Source: an uncultured Eubacteriales bacterium (GTDB lineage: Bacteria > Bacillota > Clostridia > Oscillospirales > Oscillospiraceae). Taken from it: 64,000 nucleotides of DNA. Position numbers and translations under genes: made by a program. Below the pieces are notes generated by a model. The model saw nothing but the letters and a program-made list of their open reading frames with translations, made no database searches and was not told the DNA's origin. How positions within the stretch are numbered: position 1 is the stretch's first letter; each line of letters starts with the position of its first letter. Shown here piece after piece: positions 16,008 through 24,458 of this stretch. The stretch covers positions 97,504-161,503 of the forward strand of contig CATXTO010000002.1 in assembly GCA_958402445.1 (NCBI GenBank). Direction: 5' to 3'.

Positions 16008-16770
16008 GTGCCATCGTTTGATAAGATGATAAATCCACCTTTCAATGCATTAAAAAAATAATGATAATAGAACCAAGGTGTCATATCGTTTGGCGTGGGC
16101 TAGAACTTACTTAAAGAAATATGGTGCTATTGACAATTCATCTCGTGGGGTATGGGCAATAAATGGTGATTATCTAACTATTGATAAGTTTGATGTTAAA
16201 GAGGTAGTAAAAACTGTACGTGCAATGGATTTAAAAAATAATAAAGAAAACATAAAATTGTTCGACAATGATATCAAAAACCATGGGGTTAATTCACCGG
16301 AAGAATTAGAACCATGGCGCGAGCAATTGAAAGCTGTTTTAATCAGCATGGAGGCATCCGCCATTGAACGTCTGACCCAGCGACTTTTGCGTGAAAGTGG
16401 ATTCATTCAAGTTGAAGTCACAGGTCGTACTGGTGATGGTGGAGTAGATGGAAAAGGTATATTAAGGTTAAACGGAATACTCAGTTTTTACATTATATTT
16501 CAACGTAAAAAATACAGGGGTAGCGTAACAGCTGGCCAAATGCGTGACTTTAGAGGAGCTATGCAAGGTAGGGCTGAAAAAGGATTATTTATAACTACTG
16601 GTGTTTTTACGAGAGATGCTATTAAAGAAGCTTCTAGAGATAGGGCTCCTCCTATTGATTTAATCGATGGAGATCAATTAATAGATCAGCTGGTTGAGCT
16701 TAATATGGGAGTTAGTGAAGGAATAAAAAAATACTATGAAGTGAACCAGGACTATTTTAAAAAAATATAA
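16008..16770 (+). pseudogene. mrr: Mrr-type restriction endonuclease, broken by an internal deletion
   Basis: Mrr cleaves methylated DNA. The catalytic half is intact: a helical lead-in, TGRTGDGGVDGKG, then FQRKKYRGSVTAGQMRDFRGAMQG and the GLFITTGVF strand. The usual D-QxK arrangement is FQRKKY here. The N-terminal winged helix is damaged: at 16008-16061 a frame reads VPSFDKMINPPFNALKK then stop, which is the family N-terminus, and from 16078 another frame resumes at RLAWARTYLKKYG, the end of the same domain. About 40 residues between are missing and the frame is shifted. The AT-rich composition against GC-rich neighbours suggests transfer. GTG 16078 could still express a 230-residue nuclease core, but no ribosome site is visible. 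Confidence 0.8.
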
Positions 16771-17204
16771 TTACCACAAATAATAAAAGTCTATTTTGAT
16801 TTTAATAGCCACCGTGTCACGGCTAATTCGCCGATGAAGTAAAAAAATCTGTTTTTGGTCTGGAATGCTCCACCATTGTAAAAAGAAGTCAGTTGCTGAT
16901 AGGCAATCGACTTCTTTCGATTTTTATAGTAGTAGGAAGCAAATCAAAATTGGATGATTGAATGAATTGAGGTCTTTTTATGGATATAAAAGATGATATC
17001 TTTTAAAAGGTTCCGAAGTCTAAAAAGGCTGGGCTTCGGGCTCTGTTATTCATCTGGAACAACGGAAAATCGCGCATTCACAAGTATCTGCCGACATAAT
17101 TAAAAAGCCCTGCTATTGCTTTACTGATCAGAAAAATCAAAGCGAGTCTGTACGGAAAAACTCAAGCACAGCGCAGATTTCTGCACGCGGTGCTCAAAAA
17201 AATT
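16771..17204. other. Intergenic stretch after mrr
   Basis: No gene recognised. An imperfect hairpin (GAAGTC at 16885-16890 with GACTTC at 16909-16914, then TTTCGATTTTT) is a likely terminator for the mrr segment. The remainder is low-complexity, AT-rich residue, possibly the edge of the transferred segment. Confidence 0.4.
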
Positions 17205-17230
17205 GGGGCCGCAGCAATGGCCGCAGCCCC
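17205..17230 (-). terminator. Terminator of the BMP lipoprotein gene
   Basis: GGGGCTGCGG (minus strand) pairs with CTGCGGCCCC through two G-U pairs, followed by AATTTTTTT, just beyond the stop at 17251. Confidence 0.7.
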
Positions 17231-17250
17231 TTTTTTCGCCAGAACCGTGC

Positions 17251-18534
17251 TTAGCTCTCCTCTGTCAACTCCGTAATGCCGTCGATGCGCAAATCAAAAT
17301 ATGGTGCGGAACGGTGCTCGGACTCGTGGAAATAGCCGTCTGTCAGCACGTTGACCTTCTCGCCCGCATAAATCACATTGCCCGTGGAGAAATCTATAAT
17401 GGAGAAATCGAACTCATGTGCATCCAGTTTTTGTCCGTCAACCGTAAAGGTGCTGGCGTCAAAAACCTTAAGCGAGCCGTTCTTGATTGCTGCTTCCACC
17501 TCCGCCACCTTTTCCGCCGTACCTGCAGCGCAGCTTTGGCCCAGGGTGGAAATCATAACGGCATCCTCGGCATAACCTGCGGACCAGTCTGTCATGATTT
17601 CTTTTCCCTCCAGCAGGCAGGAGAACGCATAGAGGTAAAAAGCGGCCCAGTTATTCTGGGAGGAGGTCAGTGCGGCGTTGGGCGCCACAGAGAGCATATC
17701 CACGTTATAGCCCACAGAATAGGCCACCGTGCCCTTGCCCAGAGCAGCCTCAACAGCAGAGGGCGCGCCGGTGGAATCCGCATGCTGGCCGATGATGACA
17801 CATCCCCGGGCCATCAGGGCGTTGGCGGCCTCCGCCTCGGCGTTCATGTCGAACCAAGCATTGGTGTACACCACATCCATGTGTGCCTCGGGGACAATAC
17901 TGCGAATACCCAGGAAGAATGCGGTATAGCCGGAAACCACTTCAGCATAGGGATATGCACCCACATAGCCGATGTAAGGGTCTTTTACAGTGCCGGCATC
18001 CAGAAGCTCCTTGAGCTTCATGCCTGCCACCACGCCGGAGACATAACGGGACTCATAGGTATGGGGAAACGCATTCTTTACGTTTGGCAGACCGCAGACC
18101 GCCGCGGTGTCGCCGGTATCCGCCACAAAGGTGATGTTGGGATACTCCTCGGCTGCCTGCACCATATAGGACTGATGGCTGTAGCTATTGGAAATAATCA
18201 ACTGGCAGCCCTGATCGGCCAGGTCCACGGCGGTGTCGTAGCATTTTTCATCTTCTGGGATGGTGTACTTGAAAATTACATTGTCATCCGTGAGCCCAAG
18301 GGTTTCCATAGCCTTCCGAATCCCCTCAATATGGGCATAGCTGTAGCCCTCGTTCTCATCTCCAATCAGGATAATGCCGATTTTTGCATCGGCCAGAGAA
18401 ACGGGCTGGGTGTCGTTTCTGCCGCTGGGCGAATTCGTTTTAGGGGTGGTTGCGTCCTGCCCAGAGGTGTCACACCCGGCCAACAGGCCCAGTGCCAGCA
18501 CCCCTGCCAAGAGCAGAGCAATGATCTTCTTCAT
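17251..18534 (-). CDS. BMP-family ABC transporter substrate-binding lipoprotein
   Basis: 427-residue secreted lipoprotein with signal peptide MKKIIALLLAGVLALGLLAGC and lipobox LAGC (Cys21). The mature part follows the basic-membrane-protein fold: KIGIILIGDENEGYSYAHIEGIRKA, LIISNSYSHQ, NITFVADTGD, GYVGAYPYAEVVSGYTAFFLGIR, VIIGQHADSTGAP. BMP proteins bind purine nucleosides in several bacteria. It is divergent from guanine deaminase, which supports a purine ligand. No permease or ATPase genes of the transporter are in the window, so partners lie elsewhere. AGGAGGTT precedes ATG 18534. Confidence 0.9.
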   Translation of the reverse strand: MKKIIALLLAGVLALGLLAGCDTSGQDATTPKTNSPSGRNDTQPVSLADAKIGIILIGDENEGYSYAHIEGIRKAMETLGLTDDNVIFKYTIPEDEKCYDTAVDLADQGCQLIISNSYSHQSYMVQAAEEYPNITFVADTGDTAAVCGLPNVKNAFPHTYESRYVSGVVAGMKLKELLDAGTVKDPYIGYVGAYPYAEVVSGYTAFFLGIRSIVPEAHMDVVYTNAWFDMNAEAEAANALMARGCVIIGQHADSTGAPSAVEAALGKGTVAYSVGYNVDMLSVAPNAALTSSQNNWAAFYLYAFSCLLEGKEIMTDWSAGYAEDAVMISTLGQSCAAGTAEKVAEVEAAIKNGSLKVFDASTFTVDGQKLDAHEFDFSIIDFSTGNVIYAGEKVNVLTDGYFHESEHRSAPYFDLRIDGITELTEES

Positions 18535-18631
18535 TTTTTTAACCTCCTAATCGTACTGCTTGCGGGCAAAGCCCTCTCTGAATGATATAAAATCTGCCAG
18601 TACACCGCATCCTGGCTGATTCTTCTATTTT

Positions 18632-18660
18632 ATTTTACAAGACCCCATTATGTTTTACAA
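18632..18660 (-). promoter_or_regulatory. Promoter of the BMP lipoprotein gene
   Basis: Minus strand TTGTAA (18660-18655), 17-nt spacer, TAAAAT (18637-18632), about 98 bases before the start codon. The leader does not match the purine riboswitch consensus. Confidence 0.6.
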
Positions 18661-18811
18661 CTGAAAAAGCGTTCTTTTTGCGAATTTGGCAGCTCTGTCA
18701 AACCCATTGCCGTCTGCTGATCGGCTATTCCAGATTTTATCTTCGTTTTATGCATTTTTAATAAATTTACTACTGTATCAAGAATAATATATAGAAAATA
18801 TAACGACATTT

Positions 18812-18831
18812 TGCGGTTGCAACAGCAACCG
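18812..18831. promoter_or_regulatory. Inverted repeat upstream of guaD, possible operator
   Basis: Perfect 8-bp inverted repeat GCGGTTGC-AACA-GCAACCGC ending 6 bases before the guaD -35 element. It could be an operator for a shared purine regulator or a small terminator; there is no gene on either side close enough to need one. Confidence 0.5.
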
Positions 18832-18837
18832 CTTCTA

Positions 18838-18866
18838 TTGACAAAATGCCCATGTTCCGGTATCAT
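18838..18866 (+). promoter_or_regulatory. guaD promoter
   Basis: Perfect TTGACA (18838-18843), 17-nt spacer, TATCAT (18861-18866), 25 bases before the guaD start. Confidence 0.75.
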
Positions 18867-18891
18867 GAGAAACGAATAGGAGGTCCTGGAG

Positions 18892-20163
18892 ATGGAAAGT
18901 TGGATTTTAAAGGGACAGATTTGCTACAGCGCTGGACGCCGCAGCAGAGTATGCGTGCAGGATGGGTTTTTGGTCTGTATTTGCGGTGTCTGCCAGGGTG
19001 TATTCCACACGCTGCCGGAAACCTATGCGGGTCTTCCCCTTTTCGATTATGAAAATCAGTTGATTATCCCCGGTCTGGTAGACCTGCATCTGCATGGGCC
19101 GCAGTACGCCTACCGGGGGCTCGGGATGGACTTGGAGCTGCTGGACTGGCTGAATACCCGTACCTTTCCCGAAGAAGCAAAGTTCCAGGATCTCACTTAC
19201 GCGCAGCGGGCCTATGAGCAGTTTGCCTTGGAGCTCAAGCGGAGCTTTACTACCCGGGCCGTGGTCTTCGCCACAGCCCACACTCAGGCCACGCTGCTTC
19301 TCATGGACCTGCTGGAGAAAACTGGGGTGGTCACCTGGGTGGGGCGGGTGAACATGGACCGAAACTGTCCCGAAGATCTCCGAGAGCCGGACGCCACCGT
19401 TTCGCTTTCCGAAACCAGGCGCTGGCTGGAAGCCGTGGATGGGCGTTATTCCAGAACCCGGCCCATTCTGACCCCCCGGTTCGCACCCGCCTGCTCCGAC
19501 GCGCTGCTGGAGGGCCTGGGCAAACTGTCTGCGGAGCTTGGGCTGCCTGTGCAGAGCCATCTGTCCGAAAATCTGGGCGAGGTTGATCTGGTGCAGCAGC
19601 TGTTTCCCTGGTCCTCCTGCTATGCTCAGGTATATGAGCGATACGGCCTGCTGGGCGGGAATCAGCCCTGCATCATGGCGCACTGCGTCCACTCTACGGA
19701 AGCCGAGCTGGAACTGTTCCGGAACAACAGGGTATACATCGCCCACAGTCCGGAATCTAATATGAACATTTCCTCCGGCGTGGCCCCGGTCTCACAATAT
19801 CTTGATTTGGGGCTTTCTGTGGGATTGGCCACCGATGTGGCCGGAGGCAGCAGCCTCAGCATGCTCCGGGCCATGGCCTATGCCATTCAGGCCAGCAAGC
19901 TGCGTTGGCGGCTAATGGACCAAGCTGTGTCTCCCCTCACCTTTGACGAAGCCTTTTATCTGGCTACCTTAGGCGGCGGCGCTTTATTTGGCCAGGTGGG
20001 CTCCTTTGCTCCCGGCTTTGCCTTTGACGCGCTGGTGTTAGACGACAGGATGCTTCCGACCGTTCTGGACCTGTCGATTGCCGACCGTGTAGAGCGACTG
20101 GCCTATCTGGGCGACAATCGGTGCCTTACCGCAAAATTCGTATCTGGGCAAAGGGTTCTATAG
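18892..20163 (+). CDS. guaD: Guanine deaminase-like amidohydrolase
   Basis: 423-residue metal-dependent amidohydrolase that converts guanine to xanthine. Metal ligands are visible: VDLHLHGPQY (HxH), VQSHLSENLGEV, MAHCVHST and LATDVAGGSS. HGPQY and the NMDRNCPEDL segment are specific to guanine deaminases (family NMDRNxP). AGGAGG lies 8 bases before ATG 18892. Divergent from the BMP lipoprotein gene; together they suggest purine base or nucleoside scavenging for nitrogen or energy. Confidence 0.93.
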   Translation: MESWILKGQICYSAGRRSRVCVQDGFLVCICGVCQGVFHTLPETYAGLPLFDYENQLIIPGLVDLHLHGPQYAYRGLGMDLELLDWLNTRTFPEEAKFQDLTYAQRAYEQFALELKRSFTTRAVVFATAHTQATLLLMDLLEKTGVVTWVGRVNMDRNCPEDLREPDATVSLSETRRWLEAVDGRYSRTRPILTPRFAPACSDALLEGLGKLSAELGLPVQSHLSENLGEVDLVQQLFPWSSCYAQVYERYGLLGGNQPCIMAHCVHSTEAELELFRNNRVYIAHSPESNMNISSGVAPVSQYLDLGLSVGLATDVAGGSSLSMLRAMAYAIQASKLRWRLMDQAVSPLTFDEAFYLATLGGGALFGQVGSFAPGFAFDALVLDDRMLPTVLDLSIADRVERLAYLGDNRCLTAKFVSGQRVL

Positions 20164-20225
20164 TCCTGCCATCTGCGATATAACAAAAAGAGAGCGCGGT
20201 TTCGCATTTGGAAGGAGGCATACCA

Positions 20226-20909
20226 ATGCAATATCAGATTATGGGGCAAACGGTGCCGGCGGTGGAGATTCAACTGCACGCCGGGGAGTCCATGTATACC
20301 CAGCGAGGCGGCATGACCTATCAGACGGAGGGCATCGAAATGCACACCAACGCCAGAGGCGGACTGGCAAGGAGCCTGGGACGGATGTTTGCCGGCGAAT
20401 CCATTTTTATGTCAACTTATACCGCAACCCGGGAGGGGGCGCGGGTGGCTTTCGCCACCACGGTGCCAGGAAATATTGTGGCGCTGGATCTCAGTACAAA
20501 ACCTGGGGGTATATTGGTGCAAAAGGGAGCCTTTTTGTGCGCCCAGCCCCAGGTTTCCACTTCGATTGCCTTTACAAAGCGGTTTTCAGCGGGCTTGTTC
20601 GGCGGAGAGGGTTTCATTTTGCAGCGGGCGCAAGGAACCGGCCTGCTGTTTTTAGAGGTGGATGGAGACCCCATTGAAAAGCTTCTGGCCCCTGGTGAAA
20701 TTCTGAAGGTAGACACCGGCAACGTGGTGGCCTTTGACGCCTCCGTATCCTATGAAATCGAGACCGTCAAAGGGTTTGGCAATATCCTGTTCGGCGGGGA
20801 GGGGTTATTTTTGACCCGGCTCCGCGGCCCTGGAAAGGTCATCCTGCAAACGCAGAACTTTGGGGATTTTGCCGGACGCATCGCGGCGCTGTTTCCCAGC
20901 AAATCCTAA
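20226..20909 (+). CDS. AIM24 / TIGR00266 family protein
   Basis: 227-residue beta-rich protein of the AIM24 family, unknown biochemical role. Landmarks: GESMYTQRGGMTYQTEGIEM, SIFMSTYTA, PGNIVALDL, GLFGGEGFILQRAQGTGLLFLEVDGD and NILFGGEGLFLTRLRGPGKVILQT. AAGGAGG lies 7 bases before ATG 20226; an earlier ATG (20208) would place the ribosome site inside the gene. It lies 62 bases after guaD and may be in the same transcript. A terminator follows. Confidence 0.9.
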   Translation: MQYQIMGQTVPAVEIQLHAGESMYTQRGGMTYQTEGIEMHTNARGGLARSLGRMFAGESIFMSTYTATREGARVAFATTVPGNIVALDLSTKPGGILVQKGAFLCAQPQVSTSIAFTKRFSAGLFGGEGFILQRAQGTGLLFLEVDGDPIEKLLAPGEILKVDTGNVVAFDASVSYEIETVKGFGNILFGGEGLFLTRLRGPGKVILQTQNFGDFAGRIAALFPSKS

Positions 20910-20958
20910 GCCCTTTCATCAGGGCGCCGAAACGATAATCTCGCAGATTAGAAAATGA

Positions 20959-20988
20959 TCGCCTGGACCGTCACAGTAGCCCAGGCGA
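20959..20988 (+). terminator. Terminator after the AIM24 gene
   Basis: TCGCCTGG (20959-20966) pairs with CCAGGCGA (20981-20988), followed by AATTTTAAAT. Confidence 0.7.
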
Positions 20989-21179
20989 AATTTTAAATAG
21001 CCACGCAGCGTGCATGTGGAATGGACGATGTAAAATCTTTTTTAGTGTAAGCTTGGGATACGCAGCCAGGCCGAACTTCATGTGCGGGTATGGGCCCATC
21101 CACAACGGGCAGCAGGCAAATGCTAGCTATTTTTCACCATACGTAGAAACAAATTTGTCCTTCCCATGGATTGACAGAA

Positions 21180-21740
21180 AGCGTCCTCCCCCTCCGCGCA
21201 TTCCGCCTATCGGTTTTTAAGTCTTTTTACCGCCTTTACCACTTCAACCTGAATAATAGAGAGCAGGGCAGGCCGATTGCAACCAGCCATTGCGTGCCGG
21301 AAGCCGCTTTGCAGGCCGGTGAAAACCCGCACCTTGTTTGAGCAGGATCTGGTACGCCGAGTGTGACGTGGGGCATCTTCGTCCCGGCTATGCCTAGGAT
21401 TGCGTACTGGATCGGCGTAAGTATGGAGGACCATATCGTTGGGCAGACTATGGTGCTCTGCGTCCATTTTTATATTTAGATCGCCATTCGGCGGAAGCCA
21501 GCGTAAAAAGAATACAAAAAGGCATAGCCCGCTATTTCCTCAAAAAGGGGCGCAGGTTATGCTGTATAGGAGGAACGATTCAGCTTGCGATCATTGTATT
21601 TTTTACTTCGGTCAGCGTCGCAACTGTCGGCGTTGCCCTTAATTTCCAGTCGAATCCCTTTTCTTAAAAATATATCTGGGTTATTATATGGGCATAAGCT
21701 ATGATTTCCTGAATCGCAAAAAATGCAAAATAAATAAATA
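21180..21740 (-). pseudogene. Scrambled remnant of a P-type cation ATPase gene with its leader
   Basis: This 0.55-kb stretch matches three separate parts of the intact ATPase locus at 45.9-48.9 kb. On the minus strand about 21730-21470 matches the ATPase leader (promoter -10, Asp-rich peptide region, terminator). About 21335-21460 matches the internal part around FEKDLVRRVVTQGIF...IAYWIGVSM but lies in the opposite orientation. About 21330-21180 again reads minus and matches the C-terminus (ALLSIIQVEVVKAVKRLKNR then stop) and downstream bases. So most of a 2.7-kb gene was lost and one piece was inverted. The intact copy here cannot be its direct source, since they differ at many positions. 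Confidence 0.78.
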
Positions 21741-21760
21741 ATGCGTCTCAAATGAGACTC

Positions 21761-21805
21761 ATTATGACAAAACACGCCTCAAGTTTAGGCGTGTTTTGTC
21801 ATAAT
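21761..21805. terminator. Long perfect hairpin
   Basis: 19-bp perfect inverted repeat ATTATGACAAAACACGCCT (21761-21779) / AGGCGTGTTTTGTCATAAT (21787-21805) with a 7-nt loop, preceded by a smaller palindrome GTCTCA-AA-TGAGAC (21745-21758). It could be a bidirectional terminator shielding the restriction-modification genes, or the end of the inserted segment. Confidence 0.55.
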
Positions 21806-21943
21806 ACAGTGAGTATTGTAGGTATTATATCACCATAATTAGACGACAAAAAACGCTTAATTGTTACTCTTAATCCGTTGATATATAGTCCACAATCCAT
21901 TACTATACAAATAACGACATGATAGAACTGCGGGTGAAATTCT

Positions 21944-22159
21944 ATGATTACAGAGTCTGTTGGAAAGCGAATTCGTTTTTTACGTAATCAGTGCGGTCTT
22001 TCACAGGAAAAGTTAGCTCTAAAAGCTGGCATTGATCGCACCTATTTGGCGGGCATTGAAACTGGAAAGCGAAACGCAACCGTCGTTAGCCTCGAAAGAA
22101 TATTAACGGCTCTCGGTATATCTGTAAGGGATTTCTATAATTCAGAAGAATTTCGTTGA
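21944..22159 (+). CDS. XRE-family regulator, likely restriction-modification controller
   Basis: 71-residue single-domain HTH protein: VGKRIRFLRNQCGLSQEKLALKAGIDRTYLAGIETGKRNATVVSLERILTALGI, the standard XRE/Cro fold. Size and position directly before an endonuclease and a methyltransferase gene fit a C (controller) protein that delays endonuclease expression after entry into a new host. A weak ribosome site (GCGGGTGAAA) precedes ATG 21944. AT-rich, as are the two genes after it. Confidence 0.82.
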   Translation: MITESVGKRIRFLRNQCGLSQEKLALKAGIDRTYLAGIETGKRNATVVSLERILTALGISVRDFYNSEEFR

Positions 22160-22222
22160 CTATAAGCAACATCAGTGGTATTCTAATTGTTACCACCGAA
22201 CAATCTAATTGAGGTGGCATTT

Positions 22223-23086
22223 ATGGCCGATTATGACAAATTCGAGGTTCTAGAGTATTTATTTAATCAGAAAACAGCAAACAGGACTCAGCGCATTGGA
22301 ACGGATATCGATTTTACGTTACGCGAAGTTGGAAACGCCATTATGGCAACCCGCGGAAGGCAACCAGCTTCATGGTCGAATTTTGTCCTGGATTTAACCC
22401 GGAAAGATTCCGGCATTACCAAACGGCTTCCCCTAAATGTAATTAATTGTGGGTATGATCTTCGCAAAAAGACTGGGAGAGTCCTCGGAACTTCGCACGA
22501 AAGTTATTGTGGGACTTTTATTTTTCGAGGTAAAGATGCGTCTGGCCATACTATACCACTCAGAGACTGGTTGAAATTGGATGAAGAAGAGATTCAGAGA
22601 ACAATAATAATAGACAATTTAGTTCCTGGTCTAGTAAGGGAATTCCTTTCGAATGATGAAGCTTCGTTGTTTAGCGTAATCGATCATTGTGATATTCTTT
22701 CTCAAGTGATGGAAAAGCAGGTTTACCGTATTCAGTCTCCCATGAAATTACAACCAAATGAAATCGATGGCTTTTATGTTTCTCAAAATGGACGGATAAT
22801 AGAGATCTACCCCGTAGAAGCGAAAGCAATCAGCACCAAAGACGATATCAATCTTGTTCAAATATTGGGGCAATATAAAACTTTATTACAGAGGTATACT
22901 CATGGCGGCTATACCCTTGTTGTCAGGCCTGTTGCGATCCGCATGGAAAAAGCAGGGATGCGCTTGGCCGTATTAGAATACAATCCGATGTATGATCCCC
23001 ATCGTAATCCAGATGCCGGAATGTTTAACGTTCGTGAAGTAATTAGAATCATCCTAAATCCACCATTGGATGCATGGAATCAATAA
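22223..23086 (+). CDS. Putative type II restriction endonuclease
   Basis: 287-residue protein between a C-protein-like gene and a DNA methyltransferase gene. A PD-(D/E)xK-like core is visible in the C-terminal half: NEIDGFYV (acidic residue after a strand), then a strand ending in VEAKAIS where E-x-K provides catalytic Glu and Lys. I do not recognise the recognition-sequence group. ATG 22223 has GAGGTGG 5 bases ahead; an upstream TTG start (22187) lacks a site. It lies 64 bases after the XRE gene and 20 before the methyltransferase. Confidence 0.75.
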   Translation: MADYDKFEVLEYLFNQKTANRTQRIGTDIDFTLREVGNAIMATRGRQPASWSNFVLDLTRKDSGITKRLPLNVINCGYDLRKKTGRVLGTSHESYCGTFIFRGKDASGHTIPLRDWLKLDEEEIQRTIIIDNLVPGLVREFLSNDEASLFSVIDHCDILSQVMEKQVYRIQSPMKLQPNEIDGFYVSQNGRIIEIYPVEAKAISTKDDINLVQILGQYKTLLQRYTHGGYTLVVRPVAIRMEKAGMRLAVLEYNPMYDPHRNPDAGMFNVREVIRIILNPPLDAWNQ

Positions 23087-23105
23087 AAAGGATGGAATGA
23101 GTTAA

Positions 23106-24458
23106 ATGGGTTTCTCATATCACCCCCCCACCAGAAAATTTTGTGAAATATGTAATGCCCTTATGGAATCAGATGTTCGACAACCTATTATAATGACCCG
23201 CAATGGAAAGTCATCTGACTCAAATGGATACCCTTTTCACGATTGGTATAACTTTGTTTTGGGCTTTACTCCCACATTCCCCAACTATATGCTTAAACGG
23301 GAAGGAATATCTTCCAAAGCCGGAGATGTTGTATTAGACCCTTTTGTTGGTTCAGGTACTACACAATTGGTATGTAAACTTCAAGGTGTTGAATCAATTG
23401 GGATAGATGCAAATGATTTCATGGTATTTGCGGCAGAGCAAAAACTCAATTGGCATCTAGACGCCCAAATCATTTCTGGGCTACAACAAAGTGTGATTTA
23501 CCATTATACCGCTGCACAAAAAAATATGGACTGGTCAGATAATGAATTACTCAAAAAGCGCGCCACTGCAATACGCCCAGCTGCGCTGGACGACAGGTAT
23601 ATATCAGATAAGCCCTTGCTGAAGATTTTTTTGCTTCGAGATGCAGTAGATGCATTACAAACCACCGATGCATATAAGGACTTATTCAAGTTTGCGATTT
23701 CCTCTATTTTAGTTCCTGTCTCAAATGTTAAATATGGGCCAGGTTTTGGAATTTCCAAAGCAAAAGATGATGTTGATGTTCTCTCCGTTTTTTCTAAGAA
23801 GATGGATTTGATTGTCAGGGATCTGTCTAACTTGTCGGAGCAGCAAAAGGATACTGTATCAAGGACATTACTGGGCGATAGCCGTCGTCTTTCGGAGTAT
23901 GTTGCTCCCGATAGCATCACACTTATAGTTACCTCACCACCATATCCCGGCGATCATGAGTACACAAAGCACTCCAAGCTTGAGTTGATTTTTCAAGGGT
24001 TTGCTACCGATATCTCATCTTTTCGAACAATAAAGAAGAGGATGATTCGAGGTTCAACTACAAACATATATAAAGATGACCACGACGGCGACATGGTGCA
24101 TAGTATTCAAGAAATTGTTGATGTAACAGATGAAATTGCACGGCGTCTAGCGGACGATGGGGCTACAAGTGGCTTTGAAAAACTGTACACCAGGTTGGTG
24201 TGGGAGTACTTTGGAGGGATGACACATTTCCTTCGAGAAGCTCTAAGAGTTTTGAAGCCCGGCGGAAAAATAGCTTTGCTTGTTAGCGATTCTCATGCCT
24301 TTAAAATGGTACATATCGAGACGGCAAAAATCTTAAAAATAATTGGAGAAACATTAGGGTTCTCCAATGCTGAAATACTTTTGTGGCAGAATAAAATATC
24401 AACTTCCCACAAGTACCAATTACGGGAAAATGTTTTGGTTATGCAGAAGCCAGAATAA
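23106..24458 (+). CDS. Type II DNA methyltransferase (TSPPY class)
   Basis: 450-residue SAM-dependent amino-methyltransferase. Motif I is VVLDPFVGSGTT (about residues 75-86), followed by SIGIDANDF, and motif IV is VTSPPYPGDHEYT (about 274-286). TSPPY is most frequent in N4-cytosine enzymes, though some N6-adenine enzymes share it. FREALRVLKPGGKIALLVSDS is the C-terminal methyltransferase strand block. It protects the host from the adjacent endonuclease. All motifs look intact, so the system could be active. Confidence 0.88.
   Translation: MGFSYHPPTRKFCEICNALMESDVRQPIIMTRNGKSSDSNGYPFHDWYNFVLGFTPTFPNYMLKREGISSKAGDVVLDPFVGSGTTQLVCKLQGVESIGIDANDFMVFAAEQKLNWHLDAQIISGLQQSVIYHYTAAQKNMDWSDNELLKKRATAIRPAALDDRYISDKPLLKIFLLRDAVDALQTTDAYKDLFKFAISSILVPVSNVKYGPGFGISKAKDDVDVLSVFSKKMDLIVRDLSNLSEQQKDTVSRTLLGDSRRLSEYVAPDSITLIVTSPPYPGDHEYTKHSKLELIFQGFATDISSFRTIKKRMIRGSTTNIYKDDHDGDMVHSIQEIVDVTDEIARRLADDGATSGFEKLYTRLVWEYFGGMTHFLREALRVLKPGGKIALLVSDSHAFKMVHIETAKILKIIGETLGFSNAEILLWQNKISTSHKYQLRENVLVMQKPE

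Noticed and set aside
17203..18585. 460-codon plus-strand open frame
   Set aside because: It is antisense to the BMP lipoprotein gene, which has a signal peptide, ribosome site, promoter and terminator; the antisense product has no family features.
18907..19746. 279-codon minus-strand open frame
   Set aside because: Antisense to guanine deaminase, no motifs.
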